Source of the DNA: Clostridia bacterium | GTDB taxonomy: Bacteria > Bacillota > Clostridia > Oscillospirales > Acutalibacteraceae | Reading direction: 5' to 3' | Length of the DNA: 64,000 nt | Assembly: GCA_017451425.1 (NCBI GenBank) | Contig: JAFSPP010000029.1 | Coordinates: 1 to 64,000, forward strand | Shown: piece after piece, positions 39,724 through 48,213 of the stretch | How the letters are laid out: each line of letters opens with the position of its first letter | Numbering within the stretch: the stretch's first letter is position 1 | Notes under the pieces: model-generated | Told to the model about the DNA's origin: nothing | The model's input: only the letters and a program-made list of their open reading frames with translations | Database searches by the model: none | Translations under genes and position numbers: made by a program

Positions 39724-39978
39724 ATGAAACTTGTTAACATAGGTTTTGGAAACTGTGTGAATGCGGACCGCATAATCGCTCTTTTAAGTCCGGATTCCGC
39801 GCCTGTAAAGCGAATAATAGGTGACTGCAAGGAGAAGGGTACTTTAATCGATGCCTCACAGGGCAGGAAGACGAGGACAGTGCTCATTATGGACAACGAC
39901 GAGGTTGTCCTCTCATACCTTCAGCCCGAGACTCTCACGCAGAGAATAAACGGTGAGGAGGCAGAGGAGAATGAGTAA
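39724..39978 (+). CDS. remA: RemA-family DNA-binding regulator (DUF370)
   Basis: 84 residues: VNIGFGNCVNADRIIALLSPDSAPVKR and LIDASQGRKTRTVLIMDNDEVVLS match DUF370. In B. subtilis RemA activates biofilm matrix operons, including tapA-sipW-tasA. The presence of a sipW/tasA-like module at 52-57 kb makes a regulatory link worth testing. It overlaps gmk. Confidence 0.93.
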   Translation: MKLVNIGFGNCVNADRIIALLSPDSAPVKRIIGDCKEKGTLIDASQGRKTRTVLIMDNDEVVLSYLQPETLTQRINGEEAEENE

Positions 39979-40678
39979 TGTCGGAGGTTTTCTTCTGATC
40001 TTCTCCGGACCTTCGGGCTCCGGTAAGGACACCATCCTGCACAGAATAATGGAGCGTGACGATAAGACTGTCGTCTCCGTCTCCATGACCACCCGTGCCC
40101 CGCGCGAGGGTGAGCAGGACGGAAAGGACTACTTTTTCGTCACCAAAGAGGAATTTGAGGACCATATCAAAAACGGCGATATGCTTGAGTGGGCCCGCTA
40201 CGGCGAGAACTATTACGGCACCCCCAAAGCACCGATCCTGAACTGGATTAACGAGGGTAAGACGGTAGTGCTCGAGATAGAGGTCCAGGGCGCTGACAAG
40301 ATCAGGGAGCAGTTTCCTGATGTGCGTTCTATGTTCCTCATGCCGCCGTCGCTCCACGTCCTTGAAAAGCGACTCCGTGCCAGAAAGACAAACACGGAGG
40401 AGGACATAAAAAGGCGACTGGAGACGGCCAAGGAGGAAATAGGCCGCGCCAACGACTATGACTATATTATTGTGAACAACCGGCTGGAAGATGCAGTAGA
40501 GGACGCCATGGAAATCATTCTTCGTCACAGGCGTCATCTGCGTGAAAATGACAGCGGAGACGAGTTCTACTACGGATACCAGTACAAGGATGAAGTAGAA
40601 TACATAAACGAGGTGGCGCGTGTGCTGCCGCCCGTGGAAGACTTTTCGGAAAGAGGTTTAAAAGATGGCAGAGAATAA
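39971..40678 (+). CDS. gmk: Guanylate kinase
   Basis: 235 residues from ATG 39971, overlapping the remA stop. The P-loop is SGPSGSGKDT, with the GMP-binding VSMTTRAPREGEQDGKDYFFV and lid RLRARKTNTEEDIKRRL. It converts GMP to GDP. A C-terminal extension of about 35 residues (YYGYQYKDEVEYINEVARVLPPVEDF) goes beyond the usual length of about 205 and overlaps rpoZ. Confidence 0.96.
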   Translation: MSNVGGFLLIFSGPSGSGKDTILHRIMERDDKTVVSVSMTTRAPREGEQDGKDYFFVTKEEFEDHIKNGDMLEWARYGENYYGTPKAPILNWINEGKTVVLEIEVQGADKIREQFPDVRSMFLMPPSLHVLEKRLRARKTNTEEDIKRRLETAKEEIGRANDYDYIIVNNRLEDAVEDAMEIILRHRRHLRENDSGDEFYYGYQYKDEVEYINEVARVLPPVEDFSERGLKDGRE

Positions 40679-40901
40679 GAGATTCAATCCCGATCTTCGT
40701 GAGATTCTTCACGATGGCGAGGCTCACCAGATAAGCCGTTACTCACTTGTAACGGCGACAGCCAAACTCGCGAGAGAAATCAGCGACAAGGCTGCCGAGG
40801 AGCACGAGATTATAACTGAGAAGCCCGTATCAACGGCTCTCGATAAACTTCTCTCAGGCGAATACGAGATTGAGGAACCTGAGGAGATCAAAGACCTTTA
40901 A
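40665..40901 (+). CDS. rpoZ: RNA polymerase omega subunit
   Basis: 78 residues. SRYSLVTATAKLAREISDKA is the omega signature for wrapping the beta' C-terminus, followed by KPVSTALDKLLSGEYEI. It starts inside gmk, as is usual. Confidence 0.92.
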   Translation: MAENKRFNPDLREILHDGEAHQISRYSLVTATAKLAREISDKAAEEHEIITEKPVSTALDKLLSGEYEIEEPEEIKDL

Positions 40902-40915
40902 GGAGGAGACAGGGC

Positions 40916-43114
40916 ATGACTGTAGCGCGCGTCGCCGTGCAGAATGCGGCTTATCATTTCGATGAGCTTTACAGTTATGCCGTGCCCGAGGGAAAGAACG
41001 TACAGGTCGGCTGTCGTGTCATGGTGCCGTTCGGCAAGGGTGACGCGGCACGGCAGGCAGTGGTCATCGAAATGACAAGCGAAGACGAAGGGGACACACC
41101 GCTTAAAAATGTGGGCGCTGTCCTTGACGAGACACCGCTTTTTGACGACAAGATGATCCGTCTTGCGCTCTTCATGAAAGAGCGCACATTCTGCACTGTC
41201 TACGACGCGCTTCGTACAATGCTCCCGGGGCTCTCTCACAAGCCCGCGGACGCCACCGTGAAGATGGCGAGGCTCACGGGCGAGGAACTCCCGAAATACA
41301 CCGACAAACAGCAGGCTGTAATTGACTGCCTGAAGGGCACGACGGGTGAAATTTCCGTCAAGGAGATCATCTATTTCACCGGTGTCTCTGCGGCGGTTGT
41401 CGACAACCTGAGAAAACGCGGTGTAATCGAATACTATGAGAAGGAGGTCTTCCGCCGTCCCTATGAGGAAGAGGCGACAGAGACCGAGAGAGTGAAACTC
41501 TCAAAGAGCCAGAAGAATGCCTTTGACAACATGATGAACATGTTTGAAAACGGCGGCGGCACGAGCCTTCTCTACGGTGTCACCGGAAGCGGTAAGACCC
41601 AGGTCTATCTGCGTCTCATAGACGAGGTGGAGAAGACCGGACGAGGCATAGTCGTCATGGTCCCCGAAATCTCCCTGACACCACAGACACTCAGTATTTT
41701 CCACAGGCGCTACGGTGACAAGGTGGCCGTCTTCCACAGCGCGCTCTCTGACGGAGAGCGTCTTGACGAGTGGAAACGGGTCAGAAAAGGACTTGCGAAA
41801 ATCGTCGTAGGTACGCGGTCTGCCGTTTTTGCGCCCTTTGAAAAACTCGGCCTCGTCATAATAGACGAGGAGCAGGAGCACACGTACAAGTCCGAGCAGA
41901 GCCCGCGCTACCACGCGAGGGACATAGCGAAATACCGCTGCGCCGAGGACGGTGCTCTTCTCGTGCTCGCTTCCGCGACGCCGAGTCTCGAGACATATAC
42001 TCTTGCCAAAAACGGCAAGTATGCCCTAAGTGTCCTGACGGACAGGTACGGCTCCGCCGAACTTCCGACGGTCGAGACCGTCGACATGTGCCGCGAGCGC
42101 TTTGACGGCAACAAGAGCGAGATAAGCAGAACGCTTCTCTCGGCACTCATAAAGAACTTCGAAGAGGGACATCAGTCAATCGTCCTGCTCAATCGCCGCG
42201 GCTACCACACATACGCCGCGTGTGACTCATGCGGTGAGGTAATGATGTGTCCCAACTGCAGCATAGGACTGACATACCACCGTCATTCAAACCGCCTTAT
42301 GTGCCACTACTGCGGCTACAGCGTCCCGTTTACCACCGTCTGCCCCTCCTGCGGGGCAAATGACGTCCGTTACACCGGAGCCGGCACGCAGCGCTTTGAG
42401 GAGGAGATAGACAGGCTTCTTCCGGATGCCCGCATCCTGAGAATGGATGCCGACACAACCCTCCAGAAGCACTCATATGACGAGAAACTCGCGGCTTTCA
42501 GAAACCACGAGTACGACGTGATGATAGGCACGCAGATGGTCGCCAAGGGCCTTGACTTTGAAAATGTCACCTTAGTCGGCGTCCTCTCGGCGGACCAGCA
42601 GCTCTACAATGACGACTACAAGTCGATGGAAACTACATTTGACCTCCTCACACAGGTCATAGGCAGGGCCGGAAGGGGCAAGTACCCGGGCCGCGCCATC
42701 ATCCAGACAATAAAGCCGCAAAACGACGTAATCATGCTTGCGACGCGCCAGGATTTCGATGCCTTCTACAACACCGAAATCACCATGCGCAAGGCCTGTG
42801 TCTTCCCGCCGTTTTGCAACCTCTGCTTCATCAGTTTCCAGGGAGCAAAGGAGGAAAAAGTGCTCAGGGCGAGCACGAATTTCCTGAAAAACATAGAGAA
42901 GAAAGTAAAGACGGACGAGTACAAGGACCTCAAACTCATCTGCCTCGGCCCCATGCCGGAGCGCGTGGTCAAGGTCTCGAACAAGTACAGGTACCGTCTC
43001 ACGATAAAGTGTAAAAACAATGCGCAGTTTCGCCGTTTTCTCTCGGAACTCCTGATGGATTTCGCGAGGGACAGAGAGAATTCCGGCGTAAATGCAATTC
43101 CCGATATTACATGA
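40916..43114 (+). CDS. priA: Primosomal protein N' (replication-restart helicase)
   Basis: 732 residues. The DNA 3'-end-binding N-terminus (YSYAVPEGKNVQVGCRVMVPFG) is followed by a winged helix and the helicase core with GVTGSGKTQVY (Walker A), IIDEEQEHTYKSEQ (DEEQ box) and SATPSLET. A zinc domain with paired CxxC motifs (CDSCGEVMMCPNC, CHYCG, CPSCG) splits the core, then GTQMVAKGLDF and QVIGRAGRG. It reloads the replisome at stalled forks. Confidence 0.97.
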   Translation: MTVARVAVQNAAYHFDELYSYAVPEGKNVQVGCRVMVPFGKGDAARQAVVIEMTSEDEGDTPLKNVGAVLDETPLFDDKMIRLALFMKERTFCTVYDALRTMLPGLSHKPADATVKMARLTGEELPKYTDKQQAVIDCLKGTTGEISVKEIIYFTGVSAAVVDNLRKRGVIEYYEKEVFRRPYEEEATETERVKLSKSQKNAFDNMMNMFENGGGTSLLYGVTGSGKTQVYLRLIDEVEKTGRGIVVMVPEISLTPQTLSIFHRRYGDKVAVFHSALSDGERLDEWKRVRKGLAKIVVGTRSAVFAPFEKLGLVIIDEEQEHTYKSEQSPRYHARDIAKYRCAEDGALLVLASATPSLETYTLAKNGKYALSVLTDRYGSAELPTVETVDMCRERFDGNKSEISRTLLSALIKNFEEGHQSIVLLNRRGYHTYAACDSCGEVMMCPNCSIGLTYHRHSNRLMCHYCGYSVPFTTVCPSCGANDVRYTGAGTQRFEEEIDRLLPDARILRMDADTTLQKHSYDEKLAAFRNHEYDVMIGTQMVAKGLDFENVTLVGVLSADQQLYNDDYKSMETTFDLLTQVIGRAGRGKYPGRAIIQTIKPQNDVIMLATRQDFDAFYNTEITMRKACVFPPFCNLCFISFQGAKEEKVLRASTNFLKNIEKKVKTDEYKDLKLICLGPMPERVVKVSNKYRYRLTIKCKNNAQFRRFLSELLMDFARDRENSGVNAIPDIT

Positions 43115-43124
43115 GGTAAGAACA

Positions 43125-43607
43125 ATGGCTTTGAGAAAAATCGTTACGAAAGAGGACCCGATCCTTAAGAAAAAGTGCAGACCGGTCGAGAAGTTTGACG
43201 ACCGTCTCCACATGCTTCTTGATGACATGGCGGAGACCATGTATGCCGCTGACGGCGTAGGTCTTGCCGCGCCTCAGGTCGGCATGCTCAGAAGGGCTGT
43301 CGTAATGGACATAGGCGAGGGTCTCCTCGAACTCGTAAACCCCGAAATAATCGAAAGAAAAGGGGAGCAGTGTGCCGAAGAGGGCTGCCTCTCCATACCC
43401 GGTGAATATTATGAAACCATCCGTCCCGCCTACGTGAAAGTAAAGGCGCAGGACAGGAACGGTGAGTGGCATGAGTATGAGGGAGAAGAGCTTAAGGCAC
43501 GTTGTTTCTGCCATGAACTCGACCACCTCGACGGTGTGCTCTTCACTGAGCGTTTAAACCCGAATCCGACCCCGAAGGAAGAGCGGAAAACAGCTGAGGA
43601 AGAATAA
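43125..43607 (+). CDS. def: Peptide deformylase
   Basis: 160 residues from ATG 43125 (GAGGTAAG upstream). All three metal motifs are present: GVGLAAPQVG, EEGCLSIPG and HELDHLDG. It removes the formyl group from nascent chains and is paired with fmt, whose start overlaps its stop (TAATG at 43605-43609). Confidence 0.97.
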   Translation: MALRKIVTKEDPILKKKCRPVEKFDDRLHMLLDDMAETMYAADGVGLAAPQVGMLRRAVVMDIGEGLLELVNPEIIERKGEQCAEEGCLSIPGEYYETIRPAYVKVKAQDRNGEWHEYEGEELKARCFCHELDHLDGVLFTERLNPNPTPKEERKTAEEE

Positions 43608-44527
43608 TGAGAGTAGTTTTCATGGGCACCCCTGACTTCGCCGTCCCGACACTTGTGAGACTGGCAGAGAAGCACGAAGTGGCAGGGGTATTCACACAGC
43701 CTGACAAGCCGAAGGGAAGGCATATGACGCTGACTCCTTCAGATGTCAAGATGAAGGCGGAAGAACTGAATATTCCCGTATTTCAGCCCGAGAGTTTAAA
43801 GCACGGCGAGGCCATGCCCATACTCGAGGACCTGAAACCGGATGTCATAGTCGTTGCCGCATACGGACAGATTCTGAAAAGCGATGTCCTGAATTTCCCG
43901 AAATACGGCTGTGTAAATGCCCACGGCTCGCTTCTTCCGAAGTACCGCGGAGCAGCGCCCATCCAGCGCGCAGTCATAGACGGAGAGACCGAGACCGGAA
44001 TCACCGCAATGCTCATGGATGAGGGCCTGGACACGGGCGATATTTTAAATGTCAAAAAGACTGAAATCGGCGAGAATGAGACCGCAGGTGAGCTCTTTGA
44101 CAGGCTTGCCGAACTCGCAGCCGACACCATAGAAGAGACCCTCGAAAACATAGAGAAACTCAGAAAGAGCGCAATAAAACAGGACGATGCAAAGTCCTGC
44201 TACGCGAAAATGCTCACCAAGGACGAGTGCCCGATAGACTGGACAAAAACCGCGCAGGAAATCCACAATCATGTACGTGGCCTAAGCCCCTGGCCTACAG
44301 CCACGACAACGCTTGACGGCGCAACATTCAAGGTCCACACAACAAGAAAAACAGACAGCAAAACCTCCGGAAAACCCGGTACTATAAGAACTGAAAAAGG
44401 CAGAATTTTCGTCGCTGCAGGCGACAGAAATGAGCTTGAAATAACTGAGATTCAACCCCAAAACGGCAGGAGAATGAGCGCGGAGGCGTATCTTCTCGGC
44501 CACGAACTGAAAGGAGTGTTCGAATAA
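43607..44527 (+). CDS. fmt: Methionyl-tRNA formyltransferase
   Basis: 306 residues. VFMGTPDFAVPTL begins the folate-binding domain, with the catalytic Asn-His in NAHGSLLPKYRGAAPIQ and Asp in DEGLDTGDI, and the OB-fold C-terminus reads GRIFVAAGDRNELEITEIQPQNGRRM. It formylates initiator Met-tRNA. It overlaps the next gene by 1 nt. Confidence 0.97.
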   Translation: MRVVFMGTPDFAVPTLVRLAEKHEVAGVFTQPDKPKGRHMTLTPSDVKMKAEELNIPVFQPESLKHGEAMPILEDLKPDVIVVAAYGQILKSDVLNFPKYGCVNAHGSLLPKYRGAAPIQRAVIDGETETGITAMLMDEGLDTGDILNVKKTEIGENETAGELFDRLAELAADTIEETLENIEKLRKSAIKQDDAKSCYAKMLTKDECPIDWTKTAQEIHNHVRGLSPWPTATTTLDGATFKVHTTRKTDSKTSGKPGTIRTEKGRIFVAAGDRNELEITEIQPQNGRRMSAEAYLLGHELKGVFE

Positions 44528-45237
44528 TGTATTGGGATCCTTTATATTATCTCGTCATAATCATGTTCTTCATCGCCATGGCGGCATCCAACAAGGTTAA
44601 GAGAACCTATTCGAGATATGCTCAGGTGATGAGCTCCAAGGGCATCACAGCTGAGCGCGCCGTACAGATGGTACTCAATTACTACGGCATCACCGATGTC
44701 GGCATTGAGCGTATCCCCGGTGAACTGACGGATAATTTCAACCCGAAGACAAACATAATCAGCCTTTCAGAGCCCGTCGCGGGCAGCACAAGTGTTGCTG
44801 CCATAGGCGTAGCCTGCCATGAGGCCGGACACGCCGCACAGCACGCAACGGGATATCTTCCCATAAAGATCAGAAACTCAATCGTACCTGTCTGCAATAT
44901 CGGCTCAATGCTCGGTATACCGATAGCAATTATCGGTGTCGTTCTTCAGAGCATGCAGGGTATGTTTGATCTCGGTCAGACTCTGGTTTACGTAGGTATC
45001 ATCATGTACGCCTTCGTATTCGTATTCCAGTTTGTAACCCTTCCTACGGAGCTTGACGCAAGCCGCCGTGCCCTCAAGGTAATAGAAGAACAGGGTATTC
45101 TGGAAGGTGACGAGAGAGTAGGTGCCAAGAAGGTACTTACAGCTGCCGCAATGACCTATGTCGTTGCTCTTGCAACAGCCCTTGTAAACCTGCTGAGATT
45201 TGCATCCATTTTCCTTGGAAGAGGACGCAGGAGATAA
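44527..45237 (+). CDS. Zinc-dependent membrane peptidase (YugP family)
   Basis: 236 residues. An N-terminal helix, a zinc motif HEAGHAAQH (ACHEAGHAAQHATGY) and paired C-terminal membrane helices match the M-type neutral zinc metallopeptidase family of B. subtilis YugP. Conserved NPKTNIISLSEPV precedes the active site. It commonly sits between fmt and rsmB in Clostridia. The substrate is unknown. Confidence 0.92.
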   Translation: MYWDPLYYLVIIMFFIAMAASNKVKRTYSRYAQVMSSKGITAERAVQMVLNYYGITDVGIERIPGELTDNFNPKTNIISLSEPVAGSTSVAAIGVACHEAGHAAQHATGYLPIKIRNSIVPVCNIGSMLGIPIAIIGVVLQSMQGMFDLGQTLVYVGIIMYAFVFVFQFVTLPTELDASRRALKVIEEQGILEGDERVGAKKVLTAAAMTYVVALATALVNLLRFASIFLGRGRRR

Positions 45238-45240
45238 GAT

Positions 45241-46428
45241 ATGAAGAGTGCAAGACAGTTTGCTCTTGAAACACTTCTGAAAATTGAACAGCAGAATTCG
45301 TATTCGAATTTATCAATTGCCGGTGTGCTTGAGGGGAATACCCTCGAGGGCGCCGACAAGGCATTTTTCACGGCACTTGTGTACGGTGTGCTGGAGAGAA
45401 AACTGACACTCGACTACAACCTTGAAAAATGCCTTACACAGCCGATAAAACGGCTGAAGCCGGAGGTCCTTTGTATACTCCGGCTCGGCGCCCTCCAGCT
45501 CCTGTTCATGGACAAAATTCCCGCGAGGGCAGCCATAAACGAGGCCGTCGAGCTGACCAAGAAAAACAGGTCTCAGTACGCGAGCGGCCTTGTAAATGCC
45601 GTCCTGCGCAAAATAAATGACCAAGGACTGATACTCCCGAAGGAGACGGACGAAAACTACCTTGAAATCAAGTATTCCTGCCCTCAGGAACTCATAAATC
45701 TCTGGATAAATGCATACGGAAAAGAGAAGACCGTAGGCATACTTGAACATGCCAACGGTCCGCAGAAAATATATGCAAGACACAGGACCGAAGGGCTGAA
45801 AATAATCGAAAGTCCGGATGAGCTGACAAGCGATATGCACATCCAGGACAAGTCTTCACAGCTTTGCTGCGAAGCCTTAAACCCGCAGCCCGGTGAGCGC
45901 ATATTTGATATGTGCGCGGCGCCCGGCGGAAAAACATTCACGATTGCCGAGCTCATGAACGACGAAGGCGAGGTCTTCGCCTTCGATATCCATGAGCACC
46001 GCGTAAAACTCATAAGGGCCGGCGCCGCCCGCTTGAACCTCCTCTCAGTGAGGGCACAGGTAAACAATGCGGAGCAGTACAAAGAGGCCCTCGGTCATGC
46101 CGACAAAGTCCTCTGTGACGTGCCCTGCAGCGGTCTTGGTGACATCGGAAGGAAACCCGAGATTCGTTACAAAAAAGTTAAGGATATTGAAAAGTTGCCG
46201 CTTTTACAATATAATATATTAGTTAATAGCGCGCGCTATGTTAAAGAGGGCGGAACCCTTCTTTATTCGACCTGCACATTAAACCCGCAGGAGAATGAAG
46301 GGGTGGTGAAACGCTTCCTTGACGAAGGCGCGAACTTCACCTTGAAGGAGCAGAGGACAATCTTTCCTCAGGATGAGGACTGTGACGGCTTTTTCTATGC
46401 CGTTCTCAAAAAGGAGTCCGCAGATTGA
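45241..46428 (+). CDS. rsmB: 16S rRNA m5C967 methyltransferase
   Basis: 395 residues. The NusB-like N-terminal RNA-binding domain (ARQFALETLLKIEQQNSYSNL, KAFFTALVYGVLERK) is followed by the methyltransferase with MCAAPGGKTF (SAM loop), DVPCSGLGDIGRKPEIRY and the nucleophile in STCTL. It overlaps rlmN by 4 nt. Confidence 0.95.
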   Translation: MKSARQFALETLLKIEQQNSYSNLSIAGVLEGNTLEGADKAFFTALVYGVLERKLTLDYNLEKCLTQPIKRLKPEVLCILRLGALQLLFMDKIPARAAINEAVELTKKNRSQYASGLVNAVLRKINDQGLILPKETDENYLEIKYSCPQELINLWINAYGKEKTVGILEHANGPQKIYARHRTEGLKIIESPDELTSDMHIQDKSSQLCCEALNPQPGERIFDMCAAPGGKTFTIAELMNDEGEVFAFDIHEHRVKLIRAGAARLNLLSVRAQVNNAEQYKEALGHADKVLCDVPCSGLGDIGRKPEIRYKKVKDIEKLPLLQYNILVNSARYVKEGGTLLYSTCTLNPQENEGVVKRFLDEGANFTLKEQRTIFPQDEDCDGFFYAVLKKESAD

Positions 46429-47477
46429 AAACGGATATTAAATCACTGACACTTGCCGAACTTGAAGATCTGGCAAAAGAGCTGGGGCTTCAGAAGTTTC
46501 GCGCAAAGCAGATATACGAGTGGCTTCACAGACAGTGCGCCAAGTCCTTTGACGAGATGACCAATCTCTCAAAGGAGCAGAGAGCAAAACTCGATGAGCT
46601 CTGCGAGATCAAAAACTGCAGCATCGAGAAAAAACTTGTCTCGAAACTCGACGGCACGAAGAAGTACCTCTTCAGGTTAAACGACGGTGAGTTTATCGAA
46701 TCCGTCCTGATGAAGTACAAGTACGGCTACACCGTATGCGTCTCGAGCCAGGTGGGCTGCAACATGAAGTGTTCCTTCTGCGCCAGCACCATCGACGGCT
46801 GTGTGAGGAACCTCGCCCCGAGCGAGATTTTAAGCCAGGTGTACGCCATCACCCGTGACAACAGGAAAGAGGACAGGGACTTCCGCGTCTCTCACATAGT
46901 CCTCATGGGTATGGGCGAGCCTCTCGACAACTACGAGAACGTCCTGCGTTTCCTCGAACTCATAACAAACGGGGACGGCCTGAACATCGGCGCGAGAAAC
47001 ATAAGCATCTCGACTTGCGGCATAGTCCCGAAAATCTACGACCTCATTGAAAAGCATCCGCAGTACACTCTCTCGGTGAGTCTTCACGCTCCGAACGACG
47101 AGATACGTGACAGGATAATGCCCGTCAATAGGAAGTGGAACACTGAGGAACTGCTCGAGGCCTGCAGGGTCTACACCAAACAGACAAGCAGACGTATCTC
47201 TTTCGAGTACGCCATGATGAAAGACATAAACGACACGGACGAGTGTGCAAGGGAACTTGCGAAAAGGCTGAAAGGCATGCTTTGCCACGTGAACCTAATC
47301 CCGGCAAACGAAGTCCGTGAGAATGACTATCAGAGAAGCAACAACGAGAGAATAAAGGAATTCTCAAAGATTCTCGAAGCAGGCGGCATAACCACCACCA
47401 TAAGGCGCAGCCTCGGCGGTGATATAGACGCCTCCTGCGGACAGCTCAGAAGACAATCGAAAGGAGGGGAGTCATGA
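46425..47477 (+). CDS. rlmN: Radical-SAM 23S rRNA / tRNA methyltransferase RlmN
   Basis: 350 residues. The radical-SAM cluster motif is C-NMK-C-SF-C. Other hallmarks are KFRAKQIYEWLH, MGMGEPLDNYENV and the late VRGSRGGD-like IRRSLGGDIDASCGQL with the second catalytic cysteine. It methylates C2 of A2503 in 23S rRNA. The stop overlaps the phosphatase start. Confidence 0.97.
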   Translation: MKTDIKSLTLAELEDLAKELGLQKFRAKQIYEWLHRQCAKSFDEMTNLSKEQRAKLDELCEIKNCSIEKKLVSKLDGTKKYLFRLNDGEFIESVLMKYKYGYTVCVSSQVGCNMKCSFCASTIDGCVRNLAPSEILSQVYAITRDNRKEDRDFRVSHIVLMGMGEPLDNYENVLRFLELITNGDGLNIGARNISISTCGIVPKIYDLIEKHPQYTLSVSLHAPNDEIRDRIMPVNRKWNTEELLEACRVYTKQTSRRISFEYAMMKDINDTDECARELAKRLKGMLCHVNLIPANEVRENDYQRSNNERIKEFSKILEAGGITTTIRRSLGGDIDASCGQLRRQSKGGES

Positions 47478-48202
47478 GAATATCCGCAAAGACAGATGTC
47501 GGCAAGGTGCGTCCGAACAACCAGGACTCATACGCCGCCGGTGAATTCCAGAACGGGGTCACCTGGGTGGTTGTGTGTGACGGAATGGGCGGCTACCGCG
47601 GCGGCAACATAGCGAGTTCCGCGGCAGTAAAGACCATTTCGGAACGGATAACAGGCAGCTACAGGGAGAACATGACATCCTCCTCAATTAAGAACCTGCT
47701 TGTGACTTCAATCACGAACGCCAACTTTGAAATCTTCGACATGGCTTCCGCCAACGAGGAACTCAAGGGAATGGGCACAACGGTTGTCGCGGCGCTCATC
47801 ACGAAGAAAGCAATCTACATCGCACATGCCGGAGACAGCAGGGCATACCTGGTGTCCGACGGCAAACTCAGACAGGTAACGAAAGACCACTCGGTGGTAC
47901 AGGAACTCGTGGACAGCGGGGAGATAACCAGGGAACAGGCCATGGATCACCCGCAGAAGAACCTGATAACCCGTGCCCTCGGAGTGGAGGAAATAGTCAA
48001 GGTGGATTTCACCGTCGAAGACATTAAAGGAGATGAAACCCTGCTTATTTGCACGGACGGCCTCACGAACGAGGTCACTGAGGATGAGATTCTGCGGGTT
48101 CTGTCCGAGAAACCGTTCGAAGAAGTCGCCGACACACTTGTCGATATGGCAAACGAAAACGGCGGCAACGACAACATTACAGCCGTAGCAATTACGAGAT
48201 AG
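47474..48202 (+). CDS. stp: PP2C-type Ser/Thr phosphatase (Stp/PrpC)
   Basis: 242 residues. PPM motifs: VRPNNQDSY, VVCDGMGGYRGG (metal Asp), HAGDSRAYLV, DHSVVQELVDSGEIT, LLICTDGLTNEV and GGNDNITAV. It reverses phosphorylation by the kinase encoded 11 nt downstream and so sets the PASTA-kinase signalling balance. It is cytoplasmic. Confidence 0.96.
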   Translation: MRISAKTDVGKVRPNNQDSYAAGEFQNGVTWVVVCDGMGGYRGGNIASSAAVKTISERITGSYRENMTSSSIKNLLVTSITNANFEIFDMASANEELKGMGTTVVAALITKKAIYIAHAGDSRAYLVSDGKLRQVTKDHSVVQELVDSGEITREQAMDHPQKNLITRALGVEEIVKVDFTVEDIKGDETLLICTDGLTNEVTEDEILRVLSEKPFEEVADTLVDMANENGGNDNITAVAITR

Positions 48203-48213
48203 GGGGCTTGTGT

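Noticed and set aside
39935-40537. A 200-residue minus-strand frame
   Set aside because: Antisense to gmk; composition reflects reverse reading of a coding strand.
42572-43240. A 222-residue minus-strand frame
   Set aside because: Antisense to the end of priA and the start of def, both certain genes.
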